From contig NC_083637.1 in assembly GCF_963576545.1 (NCBI RefSeq), positions 21,200,507 through 21,264,506 on the forward strand: 64,000 nt of DNA, written 5' to 3'. The notes under the pieces were generated by a model that searched no databases, had not been told where the DNA came from, and saw only the letters and a list, made by a program, of their open reading frames with translations. The position numbers and the translations under genes are program-made. Source of the stretch: Limanda limanda (taxonomy: Eukaryota > Chordata > Actinopteri > Pleuronectiformes > Pleuronectidae). Below are positions 25,078-37,357 of this stretch, one piece after another; position 1 is the first letter of the stretch; each line of letters begins with the position of its first letter.

Positions 25078-25754
25078 ATGGACCCCCCAGAGCCAGAGGC
25101 GGTGGTCGCTGCTGCTCAGGACCCGAAGCCGAGTCCCGAGCCCGAGCTCTCTGCTGCGATGCGGGCGAAGATCGAGAGGAACCGGCAGCGAGCTGTGATG
25201 CTCCGCCAGTCCCGACTAGCGAGCCGCCCTTTGTCCGCGGGGGAGGGCGCCACCTCGGCCAAGGTCTCCAAGACCGTGGACTCCGGAGCCGGCTTCTTCA
25301 TCGAGGAGGAGGAGGAGGGAGAGGACGAGCACAAGGCCAGGAAGGTGGTGCATCAGCCAGGTGGGTGTTGTGAACTTAGTGTTTACATGTGGGCAGAGAA
25401 ACGTGTGCGTGTGCGTGTGCGTGTGTGTGTGGATACAGTGTGTACATGTGTGAAGATAAACCTTTGTTTGTTTGTTTGTGAGTGCACGTGTGTGAATACA
25501 GTGTTTACATGTGTGCAGATAAACTTTTATGTATGTGTGTGTGCGTGTGTGTGTGTGAGAGAGAGAGAGAATACAGTGTTTACACGTTTGCAGGGAAACC
25601 TTTATGTGTGAGCATGTGTGTATGTGTGTTTTTATTCCAGCTCCAGTGATTGAGCAAGACTACCTGGTTTGTGATGAATGTCAAAAACCCTTTATGGACT
25701 CCTACCTCAGTAACAGCTTTGACCTGTCTGTGTGTGACAAGTGCAGGTACGCAC

Positions 25755-25788
<34 letters not shown>

Positions 25789-28024
25789 TAATTGTTTATT
25801 CTTTTGCTACTTGTGCAAAGTAAAGAAACATAGCACAATGTCAAACTTTTGTCGCTTTAGTGCAAGTGAAACTTTACATACTGTCAGAATTTTAGATCAC
25901 CAGGATAAAATTACATTAAATAGCGTTTTCAGACTTTATATCATTATTGGTTTTACTGGACTAAGCACATAATTTCTGTGTCCAATGGTACAAACTCCAG
26001 TACCAGCATTTTGTATATTTAATACAAATTTTACACAATCCCATACATGTAAGATATATCTTAAAGGGACTCTTACCTTTGTTGCATTTGAGAATTACAG
26101 CACATTCAAATCATCCCGCGTTCCCCCAATGCCCCACCCCCTCGTTCCCATCCGCGGTGTTTTTTTGAAGAAACTTTATTTACAAACAGACTTAAAACCT
26201 ACTGCCTCCGCGCACGCATGTGAGTTTTTGTTTACCAAAGCAATGGATTCGGATTCAGAAGCACCGGTAAGTTATATACATTGATGACGCGGGCCCGAAT
26301 GTGCCACAAGAAGCAGACGGAAAACCTGCATGTCCATGCAGCAAACAGACAGGTCTGTCGGCCAATAAGGTCCTTCGGTCCGAAGAATTTTATTGGTTGT
26401 AAGTTTTCACTAAATATTATGAGAGTGAAATAATTGTTTGTTTTTACTCCTGGTGGGTCTGTCTTGCATTTTAGAGTGTCATTACCTTATTAATACCAAT
26501 TTAACCTTATCCAAAAAAAGTGTAAAAATGCAACAAAGGTAAGAGTCCCTTTAAGGTGTAATAAGTGATGATGCAGCACCTCTGTTCTGTAAAAGTTCTA
26601 AATGTAGAAGGCAATGTGCAAAAAGTATGTATTTAAGCTTAAATCTGAAGTGTAAAAAAAGCTGAAACTCACACATATCCAGACTCATAGTGTCATTTTG
26701 TCTTAGAGTAACAGTTTTTGCATCTTTCTCTTCAGAGACAACGAAGAGAAGCACAAACTGATCTCCAGAACTGAGGCCAAGCAGCAGTACCTGCTGAAGG
26801 ACTGTGACCTGGACATGCGAGAGCCTCCGCTCAGGTTTATACTGAAGAAGAATCCACACAACCCAATCTGGGGCGACATGAAGCTCTACCTCAAAGTTCA
26901 GGTGTGTGCGTGTGTCCTTGTGTCAGTGTGTGTGTGTGAGACTGAAAGCTGAGTTTCTTGTTGTTCATTATGATCTTAAATGTAATGTGGTAGATTGTAA
27001 CTACTCTAAATAAGAAAATCCTAATTTGTATATAATAACAAAATGCTGTTTTGTTAATTAACACTTAATTGTAGACATGACATATCAGTTCTACTGACAC
27101 TCAGTTTGGGGAAGATATTTACCTCTTGGGAGTTTGTAGTCTGAGGTTACTGGCCTCTTTATGTTATGTTCTTTATGTTTTCACCAGCATTTGTCTGTTA
27201 GATAGCAGCATTACACAAAAACTACAGAACCAATCCCCGGTGGTTTGAGGCATGATCCAAGAAAGATCCATTCACTTTTGGGTTGGAATCAAAGCGGCGT
27301 GTCCAAGATTAAAACATTTTTTCCCCCAGTTATTTAACATGGTGAGGTAGGGCGTTAGCCTTGGCTGAGTTCTATTCTCTATGTCGTTATCCACTATTTG
27401 TCCCTCTTTTCCTACTACTTGTTCACTACATTGATATTGAAAAAAGCTACAAAGTGTGTAAGAGCGTCTAAAGTAGAGCTGAAATTATAAGCTGCTTTAT
27501 TAGTTGTTCAATCATCAAAATAATTAAGCAACAAATTTCCAGTTCCAGTTTTCTGGCTAAATAGTCCAAAATCTAATCCGTCATCATTCTGTAAGGCTTT
27601 CTTGTCCCATCTATGCCAGAATGAGTGTGTCTGAAGTGTCTGTGTGTATGTGTACACCCCAGGTGGAGAAGAGATCACTGGTGGTGTGGAGTTCGGAGGA
27701 GGCTCTGGAGGAGGCCAAGGAGACGAGAGAAGAGAACCGAGAGGTGCAGAAACAAAAACGCTTCAACAAGAAGGTCAAAGGTCAGTTCGCTGTTTGAGAA
27801 AAAACTCTCAAATGTCAATTGACTTGCGCTTTGCGTGGTTCTAACATCACCGTGTGTGTGTTTGTGTCAGAGCTGCGTCGGGCGGTGAGGAGCAGCATGT
27901 GGACCAAAGACACCAGCGTGCACCAACACCAGTATGGACCAGAGGAGGTGGTGGATCCAGAAGAGGACCTCTACAAGAAGACCTGCACCACTTGCGGACA
28001 TGAACTCTCCTACGAGAAGATGTA

Positions 28025-28025
<1 letters not shown>
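25078..28025 (+). CDS. xpa: DNA damage recognition/verification protein XPA, 5 exons
   Basis: A scaffold of nucleotide excision repair in the nucleus that binds damaged DNA, RPA, TFIIH and ERCC1-XPF. Exons: 25078-25360, 25641-25746, 26736-26901, 27663-27780 and 27871-28025 (TAG). All are in phase and give 275 aa (human 273). The N-terminus has the basic RPA-binding helix ([19 protein letters not shown], residues 30-48) and the ERCC1-binding motif as [11 protein letters not shown] (70-80). The C4 zinc finger has Cys105, 108, 126 and 129, the same numbers as human. The DNA-binding core has [19 protein letters not shown] and WGDMKLYLK. The C-terminus has the HQHQYGPEE and [14 protein letters not shown] segments. 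The ATG at 25078 fits family length; an in-frame GTG three codons upstream is not needed. Confidence 0.97.
25751..25787. repeat. (CA)n microsatellite in xpa intron 2
   Basis: A run of about 37 bases of CA with one early CG interruption, starting five bases after the xpa exon 2 end. Confidence 0.9.
26065..26550. mobile_element. TTAA-flanked MITE with 25-bp perfect inverted ends (Kolobok/T2-like)
   Basis: The element is 486 bp, flanked by TTAA at 26061-26064 and 26551-26554. Its ends are perfect inverted repeats of 25 bases beginning AGGGACTCTTACCTTTGTTG. TTAA duplications with AGGG ends match the Kolobok/T2 MITE pattern; piggyBac also uses TTAA. The perfect ends suggest recent insertion. No transposase is encoded, but 26243-26266 reads ATG plus seven codons (M-D-S-D-S-E-A-P) followed by a consensus donor GTAAGT, which may be the first exon of the parental element. 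It sits in xpa intron 2. Confidence 0.85.
27182..27370 (-). repeat. Dispersed teleost-type repeat fragment in xpa intron 3
   Basis: Phrases such as ACAAAAACTACAGAACCAAT, GGATCATGCCTCAAACC (complement) and a run near AACATGGTGAGGTAGGGCG resemble an interspersed repeat that I recall as common in percomorph genomes. Other fragments with shared words are near 31200-31300, 37915-38245 and 58077-58260. The family name is not assigned. Confidence 0.45.

Positions 28026-28095
<70 letters not shown>
28026..28095. repeat. (AC)n microsatellite starting directly after the xpa stop codon
   Basis: A 70-base AC/GT run begins at the base after TAG (28023-28025), so it forms the start of the xpa 3'UTR. Confidence 0.97.
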
Positions 28096-28099
<4 letters not shown>

Positions 28100-30265
28100 A
28101 GACTGCTACAGATGATGTTTGGTGCTTCTGTGGGGAACCATTCCTCTCACGAACCACTTCTCCCTCCAGTAGTTTATTACTTTTTGCTATGTCTTGAATA
28201 AAACGCTCCATCCTCATCACAAACAAGGGGCCAACATCACTCTGCTGTGTGACGTATGCTTTTTTCAGTTCGGTAGTGATTTCTATGTTAAATGGTTGTT
28301 ACTCATTGGTGGTTCTAGCCTGTATGGCACCCTGGCTGAACCCCACCCTCTAAAGCTAAATCCAAATCTGTTCCTATATCAAAACAGATTTCATTGCCTT
28401 TCTTCAGATAAGTCACCGATACTGCAACACTTGTCCTCAAGAGTGAGAAAAATGACGAAGTCACTCATATCTGGTTGCTCAGGGCCGTTTAAACATCTAC
28501 CAACAGTTGAATGCCAAATTTAGGGATGACTGGTTTAACTACACAGAGCTGCTTCTGATTGTGAGATCTTCTCAGCAGGTACAAGCCTGCCTTTCTCACA
28601 AGCTACAACTAGCATACCCCCTCCAACAAGGTTCATTGACCCACACATGACCCACATGTTATTAACTTGACTTTCCACTGAGTGATAGAAAATTCATTGT
28701 GCAACATGCTGTTACTCATCTCAGCCTAAATGTTGATTCAGAGAAGCTGTTGGTATTTTTAGCTCTAACTCTGAAGACTGTCTTTTTCAGCACGCTGCCT
28801 GTTGCTTCACTTCCTGTTAGGAATCCCCTTTCATGATGGGCAAATGAAGGAAAGCATATTGAAAATTCAGTATTGACAAAAGCTTTGGATTGTGGGGCTC
28901 ACTCACAAGTGTAATTAATTTAGATTATTGTTTAGTTTTTATTTCATGTATTTCGACTGTGGCTGATCCAGATGTCATGAAAGATCTCAGTCATATGTGC
29001 TGTGATGTCTCCATCATTACATCAAGGCTGAAGGTTAAATAATTTCTTGTCCTCTGCCTTATTCACCTGGAGTGATTTGGTCATAGTGCATATATCACAG
29101 TGGCTTAACAGATAATTAGAAACCTCTGCCGAGCACCATGTGCTCTACAACTTCCAAATGAGGTGTCTGTCTTCCATCCCAGGACTGGGGATGTAGTGGT
29201 GCATAGACATTAGGCTGGTCTGAAGTTGCTGGAAAATAGTTCAGACATGATATCAGACTATTTAATTTCTCTGAATGAATGCTCAGTTTCAGCTGTAAAG
29301 ACATAAGCTTATTGTCCTGATATTCATTTGGAGAAGATACTGAAGTGCTGTTTGCTCAGGAGATATTTTTAACTTTTCAAAGACTCTAATTCAAGACTAG
29401 ATAAGAAATAAGCTTGTTTGGCATCCTTGTAAAAAAATGTTTTACATAATATAAAAGTTGTAGAAAACTTCATTTATAACTTACTAAATCTAAAATTTAT
29501 GAACTAAAATGTGAAATTTATTTTACGGGTATCTTTTTGCAAATATGTTTAAAAAAAGTTTCAACCATAAGTTTTTGTCTTTGAACCTGTTTATTAAGGT
29601 TAGAGATGTGCTGTTTGTCAGTCAGATGTAGAGTGATCCTTTCATAGCTGTGTATTGTAAGTAAAAATGTATATCATTTGAGACATTTGTTTTATTTACA
29701 GAATTATTTGTGTATCCTGTTTTTGTTATTTAAAGTGAAAATATAATTTCAAGAGAACTCTTTGGTTTTTCAATTTCTATGTAATATAAAGACTTAAGGG
29801 ACTAGGAATGGTTTTTGGAATGTGGTTTCTCAAATTGAATTCTAATTCTCAGGTTCCATGTCGAATTCCCAACATGTTGCCCACAGTGTTCAAAAGAGCA
29901 AATAAGCCAGTATGTCATTTGCAGAAGTGTTACTTTTTTCATACTTCATCTTTTGTAAAATGATTGTAAATGTTAGTTTCAGCTTTTTTTCAACTTTTAT
30001 GCCATGATTTGTATGGATGAGAAGTCCTTAAAGTGCTAATCTACAATTGAAGCGTGATAATGTAATATCAAAAGTTGGATAACTAAATGCCTTTGAAAAG
30101 ATTGTCTTCTGATGTTTAAGTCATAAATAAACTTGGAGTCTTAAAATTGTTTTTAATAAGTTTTAATAAATAAATTAAAAACAGTGAAGCATACGAATGT
30201 TGGCTGGTGGAGACTGTGGCTCAAGGTGACAGAAATTATACAGACAAATGTTAAAATTGCACATG
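28096..30265. other. xpa 3'UTR and xpa-ART convergent intergenic region
   Basis: The xpa mRNA probably ends after AATAAA at 28197-28202. The remaining 2 kb is AT-rich, without recognised exons. The ART gene on the opposite strand must end its 3'UTR in the right part, but I could not fix its polyadenylation site. Confidence 0.55.
28197..28202 (+). terminator. Candidate xpa polyadenylation signal (AATAAA)
   Basis: AATAAA 172 bases after the xpa stop codon implies a short 3'UTR made largely of the (AC)n tract. Confidence 0.6.
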
Positions 30266-31631
30266 TCAAAGGTCCAGAGCCTGACAGTTGAGGCTGCTGT
30301 AAACTCCTGCCGTCTCAAGCTTGAAGTAAACATCACACTGTAAGTCATTCTCTCCCGACTTGTCCACAGCGACTATATTGAACATTTCATACGGAGGAAT
30401 CAGTACTTCATCCTCGTCCGAGTCAAACTCTGAATAGGACTTGAGGTAGGCGCCGAAACATGTCTTTATCTCAAAGCAGGTCCTTTGTCCAAACTGGCGC
30501 AGGTTCTTGTTGAGGGAGCTGGAGGCAAAGGAGCCGAAGCGCATGGTTTGTCCAGCTTCCCCGCTGAAGAGTCGTTTGCTCCTGCGGTAGGTGGTGTAGC
30601 AGCTCCTTTGGTTGAGCTTCAGGAGCCGGATGGCGTCTGACAATAGGAAGTGAAGAGCATGGAATTCGAAGGACTTCCTGTACGAAGCCTTTCCCGTGCG
30701 GACTGCTCTATTCAACTCGTCATAAGACCCTGCTGTGTAGGCACACAGAGCCCTGAAGTGATTCCAGGACACATGGTCGTAGATGTCCTTGGTACGCATG
30801 GCTCTCAGGGCACAATGTTTTGTGTATGCGGTGTGGAGACCTTGTCCGGTGCTCCTTGGCAGGTAGTGGCGTTTCACCTTGATGAGCATCTTCTGGGCGC
30901 AGCCGTAATACATGTCGTCCACAGAGTCCAGGGACAAGCTCAAGGGGATTGTGTTGAGGCTGCGCAGGCCTGAGGCTCCAGAGGCTTTCAGGGAGGAAAT
31001 TGAGATGGTGTGGGTGGAGACATTCTGAACCTTTACAGGAGCTTCTGGGGCTGAAGATGGGACCATCGTCTGAACAGGCAGCTGTAGAAAACAATAAATG
31101 CCGTTTAAGTGCATACATTTTTTCTAATTTCATTTAGACCAGGATGTTCAGAGACATCTACTCCAGTCATTACCGGTTATGTTTTCATGTGCGTTTGTTT
31201 GATAGTTTGCAGGATAACATAAAAACGACAGGACGTATCACCACAGAACTTGATAAAAGGATGTGATATGGGTCAGGGAAGAACCCACTCTTCAACATTG
31301 TGAGATGCATTTAACATTTAGTTTGATTAATGAAATGTTACCAAATAATGAATGGATCTTGATGAAAAAAAGGGTTGACTGATATTTTTTTGGTGCAGGT
31401 CCATAAAAAAAATCTGGGTTTAATGTATTTAGTTTTACAAGAGGGTTCAGACGTATGCACTCTATTGAGTACCATTCTACTTTCAAGAGTCTAAGAGTTG
31501 TTCAGATACCCACGTTTTTTCATGATAGTGTGTATAGTGTATGCATCTAAATTTACCGTCTTTGCATCAAGTGGTCTTGTCTTCATACAGAGGCAGCAGA
31601 GGACAATAAACAACATGTTAACCATCAACAT
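30266..31631 (-). CDS. NAD(P)+-arginine ADP-ribosyltransferase (ART family), 2 coding exons
   Basis: Ecto-mono-ADP-ribosyltransferases move ADP-ribose from NAD+ to arginine of target proteins. Coding exons on the minus strand are 31631-31557 (25 codons: a hydrophobic leader MLMVNMLFIVLCCLCMKT) and 31081-30266, joined in phase 0 to give 296 aa. A non-coding exon 31853 to about 31925 lies upstream. The large exon carries the ART fold: the arginine motif TTYRRSK (near residue 190), the STS-like motif FGSFASSSLN (residues 207-216) and the catalytic ExE as E-D-E at residues 248-250 within SDEDEVLIPPYE. These match the R-S-E triad of arginine-specific ARTs. No hydrophobic GPI-type tail follows (it ends SLNCQALDL), so the product is probably secreted. 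I cannot name the teleost paralogue. Confidence 0.92.
31200..31300 (-). repeat. Dispersed repeat fragment in the ART intron
   Basis: The + strand reads ATAGTTTGCAGGATAACATA and later GGGTCAGGGAAGAACCCA, phrases also typical of the family seen at 27182-27370 (reverse of the copies at 37915 and 58077). Degenerate. Confidence 0.35.
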
Positions 31632-31852
31632 GATTGGCAGAGCCTAAGAAAAAGAACAAGTCAGTTTAGTTTGTGCTCATTTACAGGATACAAAGGCATT
31701 CTGGAAGGGAATAATAATTCCTTAGAGTAATATCTTTTTTATTGTTCGACAGTAGAATTTGAATTGAGAACAAAATATTAAAACCCATACAATAACCTTA
31801 TCATTTTTGCTTATGGTTTTAGCAAATAATAAATAATTGTATTTGATCTTAC

Positions 31853-31959
31853 CAGATAGTGGTGCAGCAGGTGCTGTGACCGTCAGAGCCAGTGAGAGGT
31901 TTAGTCTGGATGGTGCCAGTTCGTCTTCTTATATCAGGACCGATGTGGGTGTATATAGT
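31853..31959 (-). promoter_or_regulatory. TATA promoter and non-coding first exon of the ART gene
   Basis: On the minus strand a TATA-like sequence CTATATACA lies at 31959-31951. About 30 bases downstream (near 31925) transcription would start. A donor GTAAGATC then follows the block ending at 31853, and the signal-peptide exon has its acceptor at 31645-31644. The spacing makes this a coherent promoter and first exon, by inference. Confidence 0.55.
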
Positions 31960-33616
31960 AGAACAGCAACGTCAGGCTGAAAAACCCTCCACCCTGTCAA
32001 TCAAAATCTGAGGATTTCCCCAGAATTGTTTTAGAAATTAGCATGACAGTTCCTCTCGATTTCATCATCTTAAAAAATGTATGTGGCAGGGTTGAGGGGT
32101 CACTTCCCCCCAAATTCCAAGAACAACCTCTTATCCAAAAATGGTACATACCCAAGCAGATGGTTTTAGTTTTACTTGCCCAAGTTGAGAACTGTTTCTA
32201 AGAGAAACACTTCCAACACACATAATGCTGACTGTTCTCAGGGACAGATCAATAGATGAATGGAAGTTGAGGCAGAAGTCAGGCATCTCCTGGTCTCTAC
32301 AAAATATTGGAAACAATTCATTTAGCTTGAAACAGGTGACGTTTTGTAGTTCAGAGGAAATTTTGGAAAGCTGCAGAACCACGCATCTGATAACAGTTCA
32401 CAGGTGTATCACAATTTAAACTGATCCAATAAAGAGATTAGATAAGAAACTTGCAGATTAAATAATGTATGTTGCTCTTGGTAGTTTAGCTACTGACACT
32501 TGTCTTCTAACCAGAATAAAATAGCAGGTGGCACAACCGTTTATGTTCCCCTAATTATTTTTTGTGGAAGCAGAAAAATCCATTTGTCTTTACTGAAAGT
32601 GGAAAAAGTGAGTTTCATCACAGAAAACTAAACGTGAAGACGCCCAGACTCACCCTTCTGGTGAAATACATGATAAACCAAGTGAGCTCATCTTTTGATA
32701 GGAAAGTCCCTTCATAAGTCATAGCACAGAAAAGTCATGTGATTAATTTTACTTAGTTCAGCGCCTGTAAAAGTTACCAGTAAATGGTGGTAGACATCCA
32801 ACTGTAGATATCTGGAATATACGTGGAAGCTGTTGAATAAACCCATCTAGAGGCATGCTCACTGGTGCTGAAAATCTTTGGTAATGGTCACTTTAGAGCC
32901 CTCAGTTTCCCCTGTATCATGCTATATTAGCTTACATTTGCCTAATAAAAGTAGTCGACTAACTTTGGGATATAGTGCTGTTGAACTTGTGTTTTACAGG
33001 TTCTCATTGAATTCATTATTGAGATCAGTATGGTGCAATTTGGATCAACAGGGCAGTGGAATCAGGACAGGAAAGAACAAAAATAGTTCGTCATTTTTAC
33101 CAGTTTCACTTATAAACTGCAAAAACATTCAAACACGGCAATAAACTCCAGTCAAAGGAAACCAAGTCAGTGAATGAGGAAGTATCATTTAACCACAAGG
33201 GCAATACAGAGTTTCATTAGAATTCCACCTTTGTGCCACATCAAAACGTCAACATTTATAGAACTAAAGGCATCCGTTCTGATCAGTACAATTTAAACAG
33301 TTTGTTCATTTTGTTAACCTATTGTCCACAATCTCAAGATTCAGTTTAAACACTTCAAGATACTAGATGAATGCATGTAGCTGGGTTAAATATAGTGAAG
33401 GCTAACCTGTGTAGATTTTAAAACCTGCATTGTAGCAATAGTTTTGAATGCTGACAAACTGTACATCCCAAAAGTTTTAATTGCGACAGGATCTGATGTT
33501 TAAGATTAATTAATCCAATAGAGACTAGTGAAGAGCTGATCAATCTACTTACACACCCACCTTAACAGTTTGTCCCCAGTACTATTCAAAAACAACAAGG
33601 ACCGTACTGCAAATCA
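31960..33616. other. ART-kpna7 intergenic region
   Basis: AT-rich, with no recognisable gene, repeat array or RNA gene. It separates the 5' end of the ART gene from the 3' end of the importin gene; both are on the minus strand. Confidence 0.6.
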
Positions 33617-33622
33617 TTTATT
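33617..33622 (-). terminator. Candidate kpna7 polyadenylation signal
   Basis: TTTATT on the + strand (AATAAA on the minus strand) lies about 50 bases past the importin stop codon. Confidence 0.55.
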
Positions 33623-33670
33623 TTATTGTCAACATTTAAATAAAACACTTACAATAGGAATGTCATGAGT

Positions 33671-36600
33671 TTAAAATTCAAAGGTCTTTTGAATATCAGG
33701 GCACTCAAATACAAATGCATCACTGGTTGTGTCCACCTTGACGCCATCAACCTCATCCTAGAATGCAAAAAATAAAAAGTCATCGGAAAATTGCAAACAA
33801 AGACATTACTGTAAGCCTTTCTGCAAAGAGTTCTACCTCACCTTTAAATAGAAATGAAGGCAAATACATTCAAATAATAAACGTGTGCATCAAGTTGCAA
33901 AAATGTTAAGTCTTTTTAGATACACATTTGTCCACTTACTTCACCAAAGTACTTTTCTATAAGGCTGTGTGCAGCCTGGTACACCATATCGTTGTCATGG
34001 TTCTGCAGCAACTCGATGCGATCCAGTCCTCCCAGCTCTTCAACCAACAGGCTCAGTTTCCCCATCTCACCGAGCTTCTCTGCTGCCTGAAAAAAGGAAA
34101 CAGACCAGATTTCAGTCCTTGATGGAGCCAACTGGTAGGACGTTTCTTAGACCAATTAGAAGCTAGAGTTAATTTGCCCCCCCCTCGCTCACTCACCATG
34201 AACATGTTATTGATGGCATCCAGTATGACCAGAATGACTTTAGCATCCTTGACCTGCAGCAGGTTGATTATTGCCTCCAGAGCTCCACTCTGCACCAGAG
34301 CAACCACCTGCTCCACAGTGCCCCCGCTGGTGAAGTTAGTCACTGCCCACACTGCCTCCCTTTGTGTCTTGAAGTCTCCCTGAGAAGAGATCGACCACAC
34401 CTTTTGGATCTGCTCACATTTGTGACCCAACTACTGAAAAATAGACAACTACATCTTGCATGTACTTCCATCGGCTGTAGCAGTAGTTTTGTTAAACGTC
34501 TCTTAAACTTGACCATGTAACTAAGCCAGCCTGTACAAACAGCAGGACCACCTGAAACTGAGGCAGCTGAATGAGCTCAATGCATTTTACCACTTTGTGC
34601 CACAAGTCCAATTGTTAGGAAATGCCTACCCATAGTTATTCGAAAAGTAATGCCAGCCACGTGCACCGTTCACATTTACTCACATTTCTAAGCTGTTCAA
34701 CCAGAGGGGGGAGCAGTCCGCAGGTGATGAGCTGTTGGATTTGCTTACAGGGACCTGCAGCGATGTTGGACAGTGCCCACGCTGCCTCCTTCTGCACACT
34801 GGCCTTAGTGTGCCTCATTAGTTGCGGTAGGGTGCTCAGAACCCCAGCATCGATCACCGCCTGGGTCTGCAGGTCAGAGCCGCTCACAATGTTGCCGATG
34901 GAGCGGAGAGCCGGGGTCTGGACAGCAGAAGTAACAAATCGGCTCACTTGCAGGTTGTTACAGGACTGTGGATATTCAGTATTTGAGGACACTTGGGAAG
35001 TTTAAGTGGTTTAAAAACACTACCATGACACTGAGCTCCTCGTGGCTCATGAGCTCCACCAGCCGAGCGACAATACCAGTTCTTACAACTACATCGATGC
35101 GATCGTTGTCGCCATCTGACAGGTAGGAGATCGCCCAGCATGCATCAGACAAGATGTCCTTATCACTGAGATAGAGCAGCTGGATCAGAGAGGGAAGCAA
35201 CTGAAGGACAATTACAGAAAAGCCGTCAGTTCGTTGGTACAGTTGGGACCTTCCTGGAGTGATAGTGTCAGGACCATGCTGCAGTTACTCACCTGCAGGA
35301 CTGCAGACAAGGGAGGAAATGGATTCTTATTTCGGCACAAGTTGGATAATGTCCATGTCAGGTTACGCAGGTAACCAACCTGAGGTGATACATCAGTAAC
35401 AGGATTATACAACAGCAACATTCAGTCATCTACCTCAAATAGAGGACATCTAGCACATGTTAATGTTTGAGTAACCACTGCATGTGGAAACTTTTAGCCC
35501 CTTTTTGGGCAACATTTAAAATCTATTGAATGAAGCAATGTCACTTAAGTCAGATTCAGTTGGGATGAGTGTCTAAGTTTCAAAATAAAAAAAAAAAACA
35601 TGTACATTTCCATTTCAGGCTAATGACTCAAGGCTATATGAGCTACACCTGAACTTGTCCCATAGTCAATATTCACTATGGGGAGAATATTCACATCCAC
35701 AAGTGGGATGAGTAATAAATTGTTCAATTCCCACATTGTCAATCTTAATTTCAAAATGTTAAGAGTGCTATGTTAATTACTACCATGTGTAGGCCTAGAA
35801 GTTAGGAGTAATCATTGTCCACCTGCACATGTCAAACATGTGGTTAAAAACCTTTCAAGGTTAGTAGAACAGTTTATAGCACTTGCTCAGACCCTTCAGG
35901 ATAAATTAGTCATTCAGGGGAAATACAAATGAGCTTTGTTTGAAAAGAAGAAAAGGCATCTTGTGAAGTTTGGACTTACTGGTGTGTCCGGGCAGATGCG
36001 GGCCAGCAAGGCTGGGACGACACTGCATTCAATCAGGATGTCCCGATAAGATGCACCGTCACCTGTGGTGAGATTAGTACAGAAAACCTCAGTGAAAGAT
36101 GTAGACTCCAGCACCACTTTTATCAGACTCTTATTTCAGCACTGAGCTTAAAACAGACCACATTAACATCTGGAAGAGAATTCACTTGGATATGTTCCAA
36201 GGTAAGATACATAATCCCTGCAACCACCAAGACATTACCATTTTTCCTGATAGATCCCAGTTTTATTTATTTCCATAACAGAGGTTTGACACCAATTCAT
36301 TTTAGGATTTTACCTGCAATGTTTCCTAGAGCCCACACAGCCTGTTCACTGATGTGCAACAGTGGTGAGGCCAGCAGGGAGATGAAAGCTGGCACAGCCC
36401 CATGTTCCACCACCTGAGGATGGAAATCCATATTAAGTTTATTATCAAAGTGACATCAGTACCAAGTCAAGGGTCATGAGAACCGAAGACTGTTGTCTCA
36501 GAAGGTTTGACACCTGTTGTGTATGCCAAGATGTTCCAGAGGCAATGTTAGTCAGAGCCCAAGCGGCCTCAAACTGCAGCGTCGACTCATCGTCCATAGA

Positions 36601-37357
36601 CAGGAAGGACACAAAGCGGGACAGCAGGCCAGCATCTATGATCTCCTTCAGAGGAGGGTTACGCTCCTGAGAAAGCAGCTTTCTGTGGAGAGGGCACAGG
36701 AGTTCACTTGAACTTTTAACATTATACTCTAGTTCTCTTATTGGTTTCAATTGATGTGACAGATATTTTAAGCTGCATCTTTGGTCAGTGTCAGAAAGCG
36801 GAAGAAGGTGATACAAATTCTATCAAACGGTACAAAGTTATCAAGGTGTTGTCTTGAATACGAGATGGGACAAACATTAGACAATAGATAGTAAAATCAT
36901 CATGGTGGCTCACCTGGCTGCCTGGCAGCCTCGGGTTTGAGACTCCCTGCAGTCACTGTTCACGTCTTTGACTATCTCCTCAATGGATACATACGCGACC
37001 TACAAGACAGGCAACCCGTTAGTGTCAGCATGTTTGTGCATTCACTTGTGGAGGGGTTTCTGTGCACTAACTTTGTCGTTGGAGGTGGAATCGGGAGAAA
37101 GAGCCTCCTCGTCCGGCAGAGAGGACAGCGTTATGTTTCGCCTCTTCAGGAAGCTTTCATCCTTGTTAGCTTTGCGCAGCTCCACGCACACAGAGATCCG
37201 TTTCTCTCGCAGTTTCTGCAAGTGGACGAGACGCAACGTCATCATCATGAATTAAAAACGTAACGCACTTGAAAACTAAACACAAACTTACCGCTGGATC
37301 TTTGCCCTTGTTTTTGAATTTCGAGATGCGCTCGTCGACGACGTTCTTGGTGGGCAT
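33671..37357 (-). CDS. kpna7: Importin subunit alpha, KPNA2/KPNA7 clade (probable kpna7), 12 exons
   Basis: An adaptor that binds nuclear localisation signals and importin beta for nuclear import. Minus-strand exons: 37357-37292, 37215-37072, 36999-36914, 36682-36514, 36413-36314, 36062-35980, 35379-35293, 35200-35024, 34917-34684, 34379-34197, 34086-33940 and 33757-33671. All are in phase, 520 aa (family about 516-529). The IBB domain is residues 10-60 ([33 protein letters not shown]). Armadillo repeats carry the NLS-binding Trp/Asn pairs: [52 protein letters not shown] and [10 protein letters not shown]. Wording such as [17 protein letters not shown] and [11 protein letters not shown] favours KPNA7 over KPNA2, but the C-terminus (KTFEF) recalls KPNA2. 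KPNA7-type importins are typically oocyte/early-embryo forms. A weak TATA-like TTATAA lies near 37440. Confidence 0.93.

Noticed and set aside
25005..25373. 122-aa Cys/Arg/Gly-rich frame over xpa exon 1
   Set aside because: It is the shifted-frame shadow of the GC-rich xpa first exon, with no ATG at its start.
30650..30973. Plus-strand 107-aa frame
   Set aside because: Antisense shadow of the ART coding exon.
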